Shown: positions 9,475 to 19,008 of the stretch, piece by piece | Position numbering within the stretch: the stretch's first letter is position 1 | Layout of the letters: each line of letters starts with the position of its first letter | From: an uncultured Chlorobiaceae bacterium | GTDB taxonomy: Bacteria; Bacteroidota; Chlorobiia; Chlorobiales; Chlorobiaceae | Length of the DNA stretch: 64,000 bases | NCBI GenBank assembly: GCA_903895195.1 | Contig: CAITSZ010000011.1 | Coordinates: 62,001-126,000, forward strand | Reading direction: 5' to 3' | The notes under the pieces: model-generated | The model's database searches: none | What the model was told of the DNA's origin: nothing | The model's input: only the letters and a program-made list of their open reading frames with translations | Made by a program: the position numbers and the translations under genes

Positions 9475-10143
9475 CTAATCAGCTTCAGGCATTTTTTCTT
9501 TAAGCCAGGAACTGATCAGCACGATGCCGCTGTCAGAAATCTGATGAGCTATAGGGTATTCGCGATAGGTGAGATCATCAACGTTCTGCTGCAGCCATGC
9601 ATCTGCTGCCCGTCCTTTTGCAATCGGCAGGATATCGTCATGGATTCCATGCATCACAAGAAAGGGCAGCTTTCTCAGTGTCTTCTTTGCTGTTTCAAGC
9701 GGCTGGGATGTCTCAGGAAGCTGTCCGCTCAGCGCAATAACGCCATGCAGCAGTTCCGGGGCATTAAACGCCATCAGATAGCTCATTACCGTCCCCTGAC
9801 TGAACCCCATGAGAAAAACCTTGTTTCCCCGAGGACGGTACTCCCCGATAATCTCATCGGTGAACTTGATTAACAGTTCAAGAGCTGTTTTTGCTGCACT
9901 GTAATCGACGGTGATGCCGCTATGGGTAAAGTCGATGGGGAACCAGCCATACATGCCAAAGTCCATTGTCTGCGGAGCTCTTGCGCTGATATAGCGGAAT
10001 TCCGAGCCCAGTGCCGGTGCTAATTGAATGAGATCCTTTTCGTTGCTTCCATAGCCGTGAAGCATGATCACGATCGGGGCGTTTTCCGGTTTTGCAGGTG
10101 CAAGGTCCAGATAGGTGAGTGAAAGGTTCTTGCGTTGGAACAT
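9475..10143 (-). CDS. Phospholipase/carboxylesterase family alpha/beta hydrolase
   Basis: A 222-residue serine hydrolase of the carboxylesterase / acyl-protein thioesterase-like family (PF02230). The oxyanion region is HGYGSNEKD near residue 30. The nucleophile elbow is GFSQG near 115. The acid and base are expected in HGIHDDILPI (about 170) and near YPIAHQIS (about 205). It has no signal peptide and is probably cytoplasmic. It lies 14 bases after mnmA and upstream of metH on the same strand. The natural ester substrate is not indicated. Confidence 0.85.
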   Translation of the reverse strand: MFQRKNLSLTYLDLAPAKPENAPIVIMLHGYGSNEKDLIQLAPALGSEFRYISARAPQTMDFGMYGWFPIDFTHSGITVDYSAAKTALELLIKFTDEIIGEYRPRGNKVFLMGFSQGTVMSYLMAFNAPELLHGVIALSGQLPETSQPLETAKKTLRKLPFLVMHGIHDDILPIAKGRAADAWLQQNVDDLTYREYPIAHQISDSGIVLISSWLKEKMPEAD

Positions 10144-10157
10144 AGTTCAAAATAGGC

Positions 10158-11243
10158 TTACGGATGGGTTGAGTTGAAAATCCGGGATATGAACCCGCCT
10201 CCGAGGACTTCGCTGTCGCGGTAGAAGACCGCCGCCTGCCCTGTCGATACGGCACTTTTAGGTGACATGAACGATACGCTTGCTTCGCTATTGCCAAGCG
10301 GCTCAATGATGCACGGTGTCTCTTTGTCGCGATACCGGATTTTCCCGCACGCTTCAACCGGTCCGGTCAGGCTCTCCAACCCGATCAGATTTAGTCCTGA
10401 TGCTATAAGTCCTGTGCAGTCCAGAGAAGACTTATTCCCTACATGGATACGGTTAAGCTCAGTGTCGAGTGCTGTGACATAAAGAGGTTCTTTCGCAGCA
10501 ACACCCAGCCCTCGACGCTGACCTATTGTATAGAAGGGATAGCCGCGATGTTTGCCGATAATGCTGCCTTTTTCATCTACAATCTCCCCGCCTGCCATCT
10601 TTTCCGCGAGGCCGGGAATAGCGCCTTCAAGATAGCTGCAGTAATCGTCCTGCGGAACAAAGCATATCTCCTGACTCTCTTTTTTTTCAGCTGCCCTTAC
10701 CCCGAAAGAGTGAGCCAGCTTCCGGACTTCCGGCTTGGTAAGTTTCCCGAGAGGAAAGATGGTTTTCGCAAGATCACTCTGCGAGAGCATCCACAGAAAA
10801 TAGCTCTGGTCTTTTTCCTGATCAGCCCCTTTATAAAGCCGATATCTTCCATTGCTGAAGTCTGTAGCCGCAAAATGGCCGGTGGCGACAAAATCGGCAT
10901 CAAGCAGCTTCAATCCTTCAAAAAGGCCGAACCATTTGATTTTTTTATTGCAGACCATGCATGGGTTTGGTGTTCTGCCTCCAAGATAGTCATCATGAAA
11001 ATAATGGATCACATCATCCCTGAATTTACTGCTGAGGTTCAAAGTCAACACCGGAATCTGAAAATCCGGATGGTCGCTGATGACAAGAGGCGATGGCTTC
11101 AGGGAAGGTTTCTCCTCAAGAGAGTCGAGCACCCTGATGTTTAAACCCGTGACATCATAGCCTTGTTCGACAAGGATACATGCCGAAACGGCTGAATCAA
11201 CTCCCCCCGAAATACCTACAACAACTTTTTTTTTCGCATGCAT
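10158..11243 (-). CDS. mnmA: tRNA-specific 2-thiouridylase
   Basis: Adds sulfur to U34 of the tRNAs for Lys, Glu and Gln. The 361-residue protein starts with the PP-loop ATP-pyrophosphatase motif GISGGVDSAVSA. The two catalytic cysteines of the family are present: NPCMVCNKKIKW near residue 100 and QEICFVPQDD near 195. The C-terminal beta-barrel domain includes GKHRGYPFYTIGQRRGLG and ends near 355. The start is three bases past the stop of the ETF-QO gene, so the two are almost certainly co-transcribed, though no functional link is apparent. Confidence 0.96.
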   Translation of the reverse strand: MHAKKKVVVGISGGVDSAVSACILVEQGYDVTGLNIRVLDSLEEKPSLKPSPLVISDHPDFQIPVLTLNLSSKFRDDVIHYFHDDYLGGRTPNPCMVCNKKIKWFGLFEGLKLLDADFVATGHFAATDFSNGRYRLYKGADQEKDQSYFLWMLSQSDLAKTIFPLGKLTKPEVRKLAHSFGVRAAEKKESQEICFVPQDDYCSYLEGAIPGLAEKMAGGEIVDEKGSIIGKHRGYPFYTIGQRRGLGVAAKEPLYVTALDTELNRIHVGNKSSLDCTGLIASGLNLIGLESLTGPVEACGKIRYRDKETPCIIEPLGNSEASVSFMSPKSAVSTGQAAVFYRDSEVLGGGFISRIFNSTHP

Positions 11244-11246
11244 ACG

Positions 11247-12905
11247 TTAACTGAGTTTATAGCCCGGGCCTCCGCCACCTTCAGGTGGAATCCAGGTAAT
11301 TATTCCATAAGGATCGACTGTTTCGCATGTTTTGCAATGCAGGCAGTTCGACGGGTTAAGTTTAAGTTCAGGTCGTGGGTAATCGATGATTTCATAAACC
11401 TGTGCCGGACAGAAATGACGGCATGGATTGGCAAACTCCAGAGCGCATTTTGTAAGGCATATCTCTTCGATATCTTCCGGCTTTATGAAGAGATGGCAGG
11501 GCTGGTTCTCTTCGTGCATTGTGCCCGACCGGTAGAGGCTCTCTGTTTTGCTGAAAGTGAGCCTGCCGTCCGGAGTGAAGGATTCTATTGCAGGTTTCTT
11601 TGATGTTGCTACGGTTTTCTTTTTGAGTTGCTTTCCCAAACCCTCAGCAATTGATAGCCCGGGAAACTTAAGCTGAAGTCCTGTCTGAAGCAGGCCTGAA
11701 TAGAGCCCGCCATCAAAAGCCTTCCTGTAGTTCCTGGCAGCATGCAGTTCATCGTAAGCCCACGACTCTTTAAACATGTCGCTGTATGACTTCAAGCGAT
11801 CGGAGGAAAAATCATCATGGAGGAGCGATTCAAAAAGGGTTTCAGCAGCAAGGATTCCTGATTTCATCGACAGGTGGATCCCTTTGTGACGCTGCATGTT
11901 TACCAATCCTGCAGATTCACCGGTTACAAGAAAGCCCGATCCGTAAAGCGCGGGCATGGCATCTGCTCCTCCGGACGTAATTGTTCTTGCCCCCGACTCA
12001 ATCATGCTTCCACCTTCAAGTATTTTGGCAAGCAACGGATGCTCTTTAAAGCGCTGAAGGTTACGATGAGGATCGCAAACCGGCGAGTCGGGTTCCAGCG
12101 AAGTGACAAACCCAAGGGAGAGCAGTGTCGGGGAGAAGGCATATAGCCATCCGCCACCATAGGTTTCAGTTGGAAGAGGATAGCCAAACATCTGGTGCAC
12201 CTCTCCAGCGATAACGCGGCCCGGCGGTATTCGCCAGCTCTCTTTTACTCCCGTTTCGTATCGTTGCGGAGCAGTTTCCAAAGCAGTCGGAAAATGTTCA
12301 CAAACTTTCCTGTGGAATGATCCGTCAGAACCTTCCCCTATAACGGCAACTTTTGTTTTAAGCAAAAGACCGGCTTCAAAGTTGGGTTTTTTTTGACCGT
12401 TTCTATCAATGCCTTTATCATCAGTCAGAATACCGGCCACTCTGCCCTTTTCAACATACGGCTGAGCTGCTGCAGTATTGAAGAAGAATTGAATGCCCTC
12501 CTTTTCAGCCTCCTCAGCCATCCATGATCCCAGCCGGCTGAGCGATACAACTATATTTCCCTTATTGCTGAACGGCTCAGGACAAAACAGAAAAGGAAAC
12601 TTTCTTTTCGCCGTCAGATACCATAGATGTTCATTTGAAACCGTGGCCTCCACAGGACAGCCTCGTTCCCGGTAATCAGGAAAAAATTCATCCAGGGCTC
12701 TCGGATCAATCAGTGCACCAGAGAGCAGGTGAGCACCGGCATAGCGCCCCTTGTCGATAACTGCTATTGCCGGATCAATTTTATTTGCCGATAGAGAGTT
12801 ATGTCTTTTCAGCAGACGCTGCAGGTGTATCGCTGACGCAAGGTTTGCAGGGCCCGCACCGATAAAGACGATATCGAATTCAAGTGATTCACGATCCTGC
12901 ACCAT
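11247..12905 (-). CDS. Electron transfer flavoprotein:quinone oxidoreductase (ETF-QO)
   Basis: Passes electrons from reduced ETF to the membrane quinone pool. The 552-residue protein has the FAD dinucleotide motif IGAGPANLASAIHL near residue 12, then a FixC/ETF-QO middle with amphipathic quinone-binding regions. A C-terminal ferredoxin-like domain carries the four Cys of a 4Fe-4S cluster (FCPAQVYE plus NCLHCKTC) and the family ending in GGGGPGYK. No etfA or etfB lies in the window, so its electron donor is not evident here. In this menaquinone-using organism the acceptor is presumably menaquinone or chlorobiumquinone. It is the first gene of the minus-strand run. Confidence 0.9.
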   Translation of the reverse strand: MVQDRESLEFDIVFIGAGPANLASAIHLQRLLKRHNSLSANKIDPAIAVIDKGRYAGAHLLSGALIDPRALDEFFPDYRERGCPVEATVSNEHLWYLTAKRKFPFLFCPEPFSNKGNIVVSLSRLGSWMAEEAEKEGIQFFFNTAAAQPYVEKGRVAGILTDDKGIDRNGQKKPNFEAGLLLKTKVAVIGEGSDGSFHRKVCEHFPTALETAPQRYETGVKESWRIPPGRVIAGEVHQMFGYPLPTETYGGGWLYAFSPTLLSLGFVTSLEPDSPVCDPHRNLQRFKEHPLLAKILEGGSMIESGARTITSGGADAMPALYGSGFLVTGESAGLVNMQRHKGIHLSMKSGILAAETLFESLLHDDFSSDRLKSYSDMFKESWAYDELHAARNYRKAFDGGLYSGLLQTGLQLKFPGLSIAEGLGKQLKKKTVATSKKPAIESFTPDGRLTFSKTESLYRSGTMHEENQPCHLFIKPEDIEEICLTKCALEFANPCRHFCPAQVYEIIDYPRPELKLNPSNCLHCKTCETVDPYGIITWIPPEGGGGPGYKLS

Positions 12906-13191
12906 GTACTCTTAATTTTACACTCTTGCGATAAACCTGCATAAAGAAAAAAAAGAAATATTTTCAGCAACTTTCAATAATTTGGACTTTAAGCTGCACG
13001 TTTCCCGGCAACACATGAACGAATATTATCCCAAGCAGTTTTTCAGTAAGTTCAAGTGTCGGCAGCTCGTAGAATTGATGTCCCGGCACGCCCATGTAGC
13101 AAGATTAATAATTTGTAATGGTTCATGTAAGTATTATAATGTACCAAGTCATGACAGAACTTCAACTGCTATAAATTTCCCTGGTTAGTAC
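12906..13191. promoter_or_regulatory. Divergent intergenic region with candidate parA promoter
   Basis: The gap separates the ETF-QO gene (leftward) from parA (rightward) and must carry both promoters. A perfect TATAAT lies at 13135-13140. Sixteen bases upstream is TTGTAA (13113-13118), a 4/6 match to the -35 consensus, giving a plausible sigma-70 promoter for parA about 45 bases before its start. A 68-codon ORF here has no ribosome-binding site and looks like chance. No copy of the canonical ParB site is visible. Confidence 0.4.
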
Positions 13192-13986
13192 ATGGGCAGA
13201 GTTATTGCGATTGCAAACCAGAAAGGCGGGGTTGGAAAAACAACCACTTCCGTTAATATAGCCGCCTCTATTGCTATTTCTGAGTTTAAGACATTGCTTA
13301 TCGATATCGACCCTCAAGCCAATGCCACCTCCGGCTTTGGCCTTGAAGTAGGCGATGAAATCGATAATACCTTTTATCAGGTGATGGTACAAGGCGGTAA
13401 CATCAAGGATGCTATCAAGTCCTCCAGTATTGAATATCTTGATGTTCTTCCTTCCAATGTCAATCTTGTGGGAATGGAGGTCGAGCTGGTCAATATGAAA
13501 GAACGCGAGTATGTGATGCAGAAAGCGCTCAAGGGAATTCGTGCCCAGTACGATTATATCATTATCGATTGTCCGCCCTCTTTAGGGCTGATCACACTGA
13601 ATTCGCTCACAGCCGCAGATTCCGTGCTTATCCCGGTTCAGGCTGAGTATTATGCGCTGGAGGGCTTGGGCAAGCTGCTCAATACCATCAGCATCGTACG
13701 AAAGCACCTTAATCCGAAACTTGAAATTGAAGGTGTACTGGTTACCATGTACGATTCGAGACTTCGTCTTGCATCACAAGTTGCCGAAGAGGTCAAGAAG
13801 TTTTTCAAAGACAAGGTTTATAAAACCTATATCCGCAGGAATGTTCGCCTTTCTGAAGCGCCAAGTCATGGTAAACCTGCGTTGCTCTACGACGCTCAGA
13901 GTATTGGATCGAAAGACTATCTCGATCTGGCTCAGGAGATTTTTGAAAGAGACGGCAATATTAAAAAATTTAAAGTCCGGCAGTAG
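13192..13986 (+). CDS. parA: ParA/Soj chromosome-partitioning ATPase
   Basis: A 264-residue Walker-type ATPase that, with ParB, segregates the chromosome origin. The deviant Walker A motif KGGVGKTT is at residues 10-17. The Walker A' motif is [12 protein letters not shown], and [12 protein letters not shown] is Walker B. It is the chromosomal length (about 260) and has no N-terminal HTH of plasmid type Ia ParA. parB follows 27 bases later, the usual parAB pair, which often sits near the replication origin. No dnaA or gidAB is in the window. Confidence 0.95.
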   Translation: MGRVIAIANQKGGVGKTTTSVNIAASIAISEFKTLLIDIDPQANATSGFGLEVGDEIDNTFYQVMVQGGNIKDAIKSSSIEYLDVLPSNVNLVGMEVELVNMKEREYVMQKALKGIRAQYDYIIIDCPPSLGLITLNSLTAADSVLIPVQAEYYALEGLGKLLNTISIVRKHLNPKLEIEGVLVTMYDSRLRLASQVAEEVKKFFKDKVYKTYIRRNVRLSEAPSHGKPALLYDAQSIGSKDYLDLAQEIFERDGNIKKFKVRQ

Positions 13987-14013
13987 CATCTGACCGGTTA
14001 GCTGTTGAGGTAT

Positions 14014-14901
14014 ATGACAAAAAAAGCACTGGGAAGAGGGTTAAAGGCACTTATTCCGGACGAAGGGTTTAATTCCGGCTCAAGGGACGAGGAACAGGAG
14101 CTTGCCCAGGAAGGAAGTATTGGCAGTCTGCCAGTCGAAAAGATACGCCCAAATCCGTTTCAGCCCCGTAAAGAATTTGATGAAAGTGCTCTTGAAGAGC
14201 TTAAAAACTCTATCATTGAAAATGGGGTCATCCAACCTGTAACTGTATGCAGGGATGGTGACGGCTATCAGCTCATCAGTGGAGAACGCCGGCTCAGAGC
14301 TGTTCAGCAGGCCGGCTTCAAGTTTATTCCTGCCTATGTTATAGAGGCTCATGATGATTCAAGTAAGCTTGAACTTGCACTTATCGAGAATATTCAACGT
14401 GAGGATCTTAATGCCATAGAAGTTGCTCTGGCATTGAAAAGCCTGACAACCAAGTGCCGACTGACCCAAGACGAGATAGCGCAGAAAGTCGGCAAAAACC
14501 GTTCGACTGTCAGTAACTTTCTCAGACTTCTCAAGCTCCCTTTACAGATTCAGGACAGCATCCGCAACAGGGAAATATCTTCAGGACATGCAAGAGCTTT
14601 GATCAACCTTCCGGGTGAACAGCAGCAGTTGAAGGTCTGGAAACAGATTCTCAGTCGTCAGCTTTCAGTTCGTCAGACCGAAGCGTTGGTTAACCGTATG
14701 TTCAAAGATCAGACAAAACCATCAGTGCCCGACTCATTTGAGCGCTCTTCCCACGTTACCCAGCTCGAGTCTATACTTCGAGATAAACTTGCAACAAAGG
14801 TTCGAATAGTAGAAAAGAAAGGCGGCAAGGGAGAAATTCATATTCAGTATTTTTCGAATGACGATCTTGACAGGCTTCTCGATATTATGAATCAGGGCTG
14901 A
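14014..14901 (+). CDS. parB: ParB/Spo0J chromosome-partitioning protein
   Basis: DNA-binding partner of ParA that loads on parS sites and hydrolyses CTP. From the chosen ATG the protein has about 295 residues and begins MTKKALGRGLKALIPD, the conserved ParB start. A TTG nine bases upstream is the alternative. The CTP-binding box is at SGERRLRAVQQ (about residue 90), with ENIQREDLNAIE following. The HTH motif is in TQDEIAQKVGKNRSTVSNFL (about 150-170), and GHARALINL is near 195. A C-terminal dimerisation domain ends in a basic stretch. No consensus parS was found in this window. Confidence 0.95.
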   Translation: MTKKALGRGLKALIPDEGFNSGSRDEEQELAQEGSIGSLPVEKIRPNPFQPRKEFDESALEELKNSIIENGVIQPVTVCRDGDGYQLISGERRLRAVQQAGFKFIPAYVIEAHDDSSKLELALIENIQREDLNAIEVALALKSLTTKCRLTQDEIAQKVGKNRSTVSNFLRLLKLPLQIQDSIRNREISSGHARALINLPGEQQQLKVWKQILSRQLSVRQTEALVNRMFKDQTKPSVPDSFERSSHVTQLESILRDKLATKVRIVEKKGGKGEIHIQYFSNDDLDRLLDIMNQG

Positions 14902-14946
14902 ACCTGCCACAGTTTCACCCGGAAGCGTTAAGTACAACAATAAATT

Positions 14947-15693
14947 ATGAGGTTTACACTTCTTGGAAATGGCAGAATGGGCAAACAGGTCGCTTCTGTC
15001 ATCAGTCAGTCTGGATGCCACGAAACTGTCGCAGTTCTGGATATAGATACCCCTGTTGTTCCTGAGGTATTTAATGGCAGCGATGCCATTATTGATTTTA
15101 CAGTCAGAGAGGCATTTCTTGCCAATCTGCCGGTCATGCTCTCTTCCGGTGTACCCGTTGTTGTTGGAACAACAGGGTGGGATGATGTCATGGATGATGT
15201 CAAAAAGCAGGTCTCTCTAGTAGGTGCATCACTTCTCTACTCAGCAAATTTTTCGCTTGGAGTCAACATCTTTCTCAGAAGCGTGCGCGAAGCAGCACGG
15301 CTGATTGCTCCTTTTTCCCAGTTTGATATTGCTTTTGCAGAGCAGCATCACACCGCCAAAGCCGATTTCCCGAGTGGAACCGCTCTAAGGGCTGCAGATA
15401 TGATTTTATCGGCAAACAGCCGGAAAAAAACCGTTGTCCGTCAGCTCTCTGATGACCGGAAGATTGCTCCCGATGAACTGCAGGTTGCCGCCCTCAGACT
15501 TGGAGGAGTGTTCGGAAAACACACAGCGTTTATTGATTCTGATGCTGATGAAATTGTTATTTCGCATACAGCGAAAAACCGTTCAGGTTTTGCCTCAGGT
15601 GCCGTTGAAGCTGCAGCCTGGCTTGCCCTTCGCCATAAAACCAAACCTGGATTTTATACCATGGATGATTTTTTAAATGAACTGCTCTCGTGA
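14947..15693 (+). CDS. dapB: 4-hydroxy-tetrahydrodipicolinate reductase
   Basis: Reduces the dihydrodipicolinate-pathway intermediate with NAD(P)H on the way to diaminopimelate and lysine. The 248-residue protein has the N-terminal dinucleotide loop GNGRMGKQV. The catalytic motif is [18 protein letters not shown] near residues 138-155, where the paired His and the Lys of the family are present. A typical enzyme of this group is about 250-270 residues. It sits 45 bases after parB, probably a separate or read-through unit, and immediately upstream of a DUF4199 gene. Confidence 0.94.
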   Translation: MRFTLLGNGRMGKQVASVISQSGCHETVAVLDIDTPVVPEVFNGSDAIIDFTVREAFLANLPVMLSSGVPVVVGTTGWDDVMDDVKKQVSLVGASLLYSANFSLGVNIFLRSVREAARLIAPFSQFDIAFAEQHHTAKADFPSGTALRAADMILSANSRKKTVVRQLSDDRKIAPDELQVAALRLGGVFGKHTAFIDSDADEIVISHTAKNRSGFASGAVEAAAWLALRHKTKPGFYTMDDFLNELLS

Positions 15694-15699
15694 AGATAT

Positions 15700-16242
15700 A
15701 TGGCTATTGACAACGTGAAATCCACTCTCCCTTTGAAAGGACAGCTTTATTCCGTTTTGCTTGGTTCTGCTATCATTATTCTGACGACAACCATTCCCTA
15801 CCTTACGCTGCTCAATGTTTTTCTCTTTGCGGGTATATTTCTGGCTGGAGCGGTTGCGCTTCATCAGACAATCATGCGTTTTCAGGTACGCTTGACCTTC
15901 AATCAGGCTTTTGCTTATGGGTGTCTTGCCGGTTTGGTTGGAGGCGTGCTTTCCGAAGGTATAACCTTTGTTCTGATGGAACTCTTCAATTACAGGCCGG
16001 GGACGGAAAGTCTTGCTCTTGTCATTGACTGGGCTCTTGAGATTGCAAAAGGAAGGCCTGAGGTTCAGCAGCAGGTGCAGGCACTAGTAGCTGCTGAGAA
16101 ACTTGCTCTTACGCCTGTAAAGTTAAGCTTCCTTGATATTGTGATGAACATGGTTTTCTCCGGTGCGTTTTATGCTCCGATAACCGGCTTGGGGGGAGCA
16201 TTTGCAGTTCTTCGTCTTAAGCGCAAAGCAGCCAGAGAGTAA
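15700..16242 (+). CDS. DUF4199 membrane protein
   Basis: A 180-residue protein with at least four membrane-spanning stretches: about residues 18-40, 43-60, 70-95 and 145-170. It resembles the DUF4199 family found mainly in Bacteroidetes and Chlorobi, whose function is unknown. A soluble loop between the third and last helices is glutamine- and valine-rich (EVQQQVQALVAAEKLA). The start is only six bases after the dapB stop, so it shares that transcript, and it ends 16 bases before the convergent menC stop. Confidence 0.72.
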   Translation: MAIDNVKSTLPLKGQLYSVLLGSAIIILTTTIPYLTLLNVFLFAGIFLAGAVALHQTIMRFQVRLTFNQAFAYGCLAGLVGGVLSEGITFVLMELFNYRPGTESLALVIDWALEIAKGRPEVQQQVQALVAAEKLALTPVKLSFLDIVMNMVFSGAFYAPITGLGGAFAVLRLKRKAARE

Positions 16243-16258
16243 AAGAATTCTTCTGCAG

Positions 16259-17335
16259 TTACACTGTCCAGAGAGATAGAGGTTTAAGCTCTCTGTGGTT
16301 GACTATCAAGCCTTCACGATAGAGTTTGTAAGCATCAAGCACTCCGTTTTCTGCTCTGAAATGTGTTGCAAGCAAGTCGTCCTTCAGGTAACGGTAGGTA
16401 TCAAGGCCGCATGCTGCGGGTTCAGAAGAGAGTGATGCGGCAATCCACGAATAGAAGCTCAGGCTGATACCACTCTCGAAAGCTGAGCTGAAAACCGTCA
16501 GCAGATTGTGTGCTGCTGCCCACCTGGCCAACTCAAGCGCCACGGATATTCCGCCCAGGCGGTTTGGTTTCAGAATGAGTGCCGAAAGAGCTTTGGCGGG
16601 GATGTGATCAAGCAGTTCCGGCTTTTGCCACAGGGTTTCGTCCAGCGCAGAGCGGATAGCTGTTTTTGCATGAAACTCACCTATATGTTCAGCATGCGTA
16701 AGGGGCTCTTCAATATAGGAAACGATTCCGTCAGGAATCTCTCGGGCCAGGTATAGAGCTTCATCAAAAGAGAATGACTGATTTGCATCCAGTCGCACTT
16801 CAATCGTGTTTCCGAAAATATTATGCAGTGCTTCAATGCTTCGGATGGCGGTGTCACTGTTTCCAGCTGAAATTTTGAGCTTGAATGTGCGGTAGCCGAT
16901 GTTGAAATAGTTCTCTGCCCTTTGAATGACCTGCTTCGTATCGCCGAAGAGCAGTGCATTGACCGGAACATGTTGTGAACGAGGAGCCGCACTCCCGGAA
17001 AAAGAAGGAGCCTTTCCAGTGAGTGCTGCATTAAGGTTGATTATGGCCATTTCCAGTCCTGTGCGTACAGAAGGAAAGAGACCGTCGTGTAGAATACGGT
17101 GATCAACTGTCTCGTGTTTTGCAAGTAACTTCACAAGCTGCTCTTCGGCAGATTCAAGGCTCTCCTTGTGCAGACCCGGCAGAGGAGCAATTTCACCATA
17201 TGCAGTGTGATCCTCCGCCGCAGTTTTCAGAGCAAGTATAATGCCTTCCCTTTGCAGCTGCTGGTGCCCTTGGACAGTTATTGCCTCTGTAAAAGGGATA
17301 GCATACCTGTAGAGAAGTGCATGAGTAGCCGTCAA
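16259..17335 (-). CDS. menC: o-Succinylbenzoate synthase
   Basis: Dehydrates SHCHC to o-succinylbenzoate in menaquinone synthesis. A 358-residue enolase-superfamily enzyme. The motifs are in the expected order: the catalytic KxK as FKLKIS near residue 155, the metal ligands in RLDANQSF (about 187) and YIEEPL (about 213), and a second catalytic Lys in [10 protein letters not shown] (about 265). The start overlaps the menB stop by four bases, so it is the last gene of the men operon. Confidence 0.93.
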   Translation of the reverse strand: MTATHALLYRYAIPFTEAITVQGHQQLQREGIILALKTAAEDHTAYGEIAPLPGLHKESLESAEEQLVKLLAKHETVDHRILHDGLFPSVRTGLEMAIINLNAALTGKAPSFSGSAAPRSQHVPVNALLFGDTKQVIQRAENYFNIGYRTFKLKISAGNSDTAIRSIEALHNIFGNTIEVRLDANQSFSFDEALYLAREIPDGIVSYIEEPLTHAEHIGEFHAKTAIRSALDETLWQKPELLDHIPAKALSALILKPNRLGGISVALELARWAAAHNLLTVFSSAFESGISLSFYSWIAASLSSEPAACGLDTYRYLKDDLLATHFRAENGVLDAYKLYREGLIVNHRELKPLSLWTV

Positions 17336-18153
17336 GGTCTTTTTGGAAATTTACTGAAATCCGGTTTTCGTTTTTCGACAAAAGCATTTTTTCCTTCCTG
17401 AGCCTCTTCACACATGTAATAGAGCATCGTGGCATTTCCTGCAAGTTCCTGCAGTCCGGCCTGCCCGTCACAATCCGCATTCAACGCCGATTTCAGGCAT
17501 CTGATGGCGAGAGATGAGTTGGCAAGTATTTCACGACACCACTGCACGGTCTCCTTCTCAAGCTGCTCAAGCGGTACAACAGTGTTCACCAGCCCCATCG
17601 AAAGGGCTTCGGCCGCATTGTACTGACGGCACAGGTACCATATTTCGCGGGCTTTTTTCTGGCCGACAAGTCGAGCCATATAACTGGCACCCCATCCTCC
17701 ATCAAAAGAACCCACTTTTGGGCCGGTCTGACCGAAAACCGCATTGTCAGCCGCAATCGTAAGATCGCACAGCATATGCAGTACATGGCCTCCACCGATT
17801 GCATAACCAGCAACCATGGCAATGACCGGTTTGGGACAGGTGCGGATATCACGCTGGAAATCAAGGACATTAAGACGGTTGACTCCTTTGTCATCGGCAT
17901 AGCCTGCATAACCGCGAATCTTCTGGTCACCTCCCGAACAGAACGCCTTCTCGCCGGCACCTGTAAGAATGACAACTCCTATTTTCTCATCGTTTCTCGC
18001 TTCGGAAAGCGCAGTAATCATCTCCTCCACAGTCTGGGGGCGAAATGCGTTTCTTACTTCCGGGCGATTAATGGTGATTTTTGCAATCCCTTCGGCTTTA
18101 TGGTAAAGGATATCCGTAAAATCACCTGTTTGTATCCAGTTAACAACGCTCAT
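17332..18153 (-). CDS. menB: 1,4-dihydroxy-2-naphthoyl-CoA synthase
   Basis: A crotonase-fold enzyme that closes the second ring of the naphthoquinone. The 273-residue protein has the [10 protein letters not shown] region near residue 75 and the oxyanion-hole segment [16 protein letters not shown] near 115. The MenB-specific [13 protein letters not shown] follows, with its conserved Asp. KRPDFSKFP-type residues close the C-terminus ([13 protein letters not shown]). It overlaps menC downstream and menH upstream by four bases each, so the three are translationally coupled. Confidence 0.96.
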   Translation of the reverse strand: MSVVNWIQTGDFTDILYHKAEGIAKITINRPEVRNAFRPQTVEEMITALSEARNDEKIGVVILTGAGEKAFCSGGDQKIRGYAGYADDKGVNRLNVLDFQRDIRTCPKPVIAMVAGYAIGGGHVLHMLCDLTIAADNAVFGQTGPKVGSFDGGWGASYMARLVGQKKAREIWYLCRQYNAAEALSMGLVNTVVPLEQLEKETVQWCREILANSSLAIRCLKSALNADCDGQAGLQELAGNATMLYYMCEEAQEGKNAFVEKRKPDFSKFPKRP

Positions 18154-18974
18154 AAGTGCTTTTCTTCTTGCTGGTTGAAAAAAAATCTCAGACGATCCAG
18201 AAACAATTCCTTGTTTTCAAGCTGAAGGGTATGACCGCAAAGAGGAAAAATTTCAAGATCAGAGCCAGGGCATAACTTAACCATTTGATGGCCAATCTCA
18301 ACGTAACGATCATCTTTTTCCCCTGCAAAAAACCTTACCGGCACCCTGTTATCCTGCAGTGCCTCCCATTGCGAACCTTGCCGTCCCGTTCCGAGCACTC
18401 TCAATCCGAGAGCCAGGTTCCGGGGGTCATTGATTTTCCGTTCGCTCTCAACTTCTTTAAATATCGAATGATGTTTAAGTGTTGAAAAAAGCGGCTGATC
18501 ATACCATGCATCTATAAACCCTTCAAAATTCCGTTCAATTTTCCGAACAATCTTTTCATCATGCTCCTGCCGCTCGATCTGTTCTTTTATTGTCCTGAGT
18601 CCTGGCGAAGCAGAGACGATGACAGCTTTGGTAAAAAGCTCCTGGTAACGAAGCAGAAGAGCAAGAGCAAGACGTCCTCCCATCGAATAACCGACAAGAT
18701 AGTTTAGCGGGGAAGGCGACTCCTGCAGCAGTTCAGCAAGAGCGTCAACTGTCTTTTCAAAAAAACCTTCATTGAGAGGAATTTGCTGGAATCCCGCTTT
18801 CCCATGTCCGGGAAGATCCAGCATCATACAGCAGTAGTCCTGAGAGAGCTGCCTCGCCATTGGGAGCCAGTCACTGCCCGATCCCAGAAAGCCGTGGAGA
18901 AAGATGATACGGGGCAGGGAAATATTTCCTATGGTCAGAATATTGAAAGGAACGCCCTGTATGGTTCTCTGCAT
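18150..18974 (-). CDS. menH: MenH-type SHCHC synthase (alpha/beta hydrolase)
   Basis: Eliminates pyruvate from the MenD product SEPHCHC. A 274-residue alpha/beta hydrolase with [10 protein letters not shown] (oxyanion loop, about residue 27), the nucleophile elbow VGYSMGGRL (about 100), a putative acid in [11 protein letters not shown] (about 222) and the base in CGHTLQLEN (about 253). The family assignment rests on these motifs and on its place between menD and menB. The stop overlaps the menB start by four bases. Confidence 0.9.
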   Translation of the reverse strand: MQRTIQGVPFNILTIGNISLPRIIFLHGFLGSGSDWLPMARQLSQDYCCMMLDLPGHGKAGFQQIPLNEGFFEKTVDALAELLQESPSPLNYLVGYSMGGRLALALLLRYQELFTKAVIVSASPGLRTIKEQIERQEHDEKIVRKIERNFEGFIDAWYDQPLFSTLKHHSIFKEVESERKINDPRNLALGLRVLGTGRQGSQWEALQDNRVPVRFFAGEKDDRYVEIGHQMVKLCPGSDLEIFPLCGHTLQLENKELFLDRLRFFFNQQEEKHL

Positions 18975-19008
18975 CGTAATGGCCTCTGTTAAACAAGATT
19001 GCCAGCCT

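Noticed and set aside
10443-11144. 233-codon ORF antisense to mnmA
   Set aside because: Fully antisense to a well-supported gene, with no domain and odd composition.
12982-13188. 68-codon ORF upstream of parA
   Set aside because: No ribosome-binding site, no domain, and it spans the candidate parA promoter.
13000-15000. parS site near parAB
   Set aside because: No sequence close to TGTTTCACGTGAAACA was seen here, nor elsewhere in the window on inspection.
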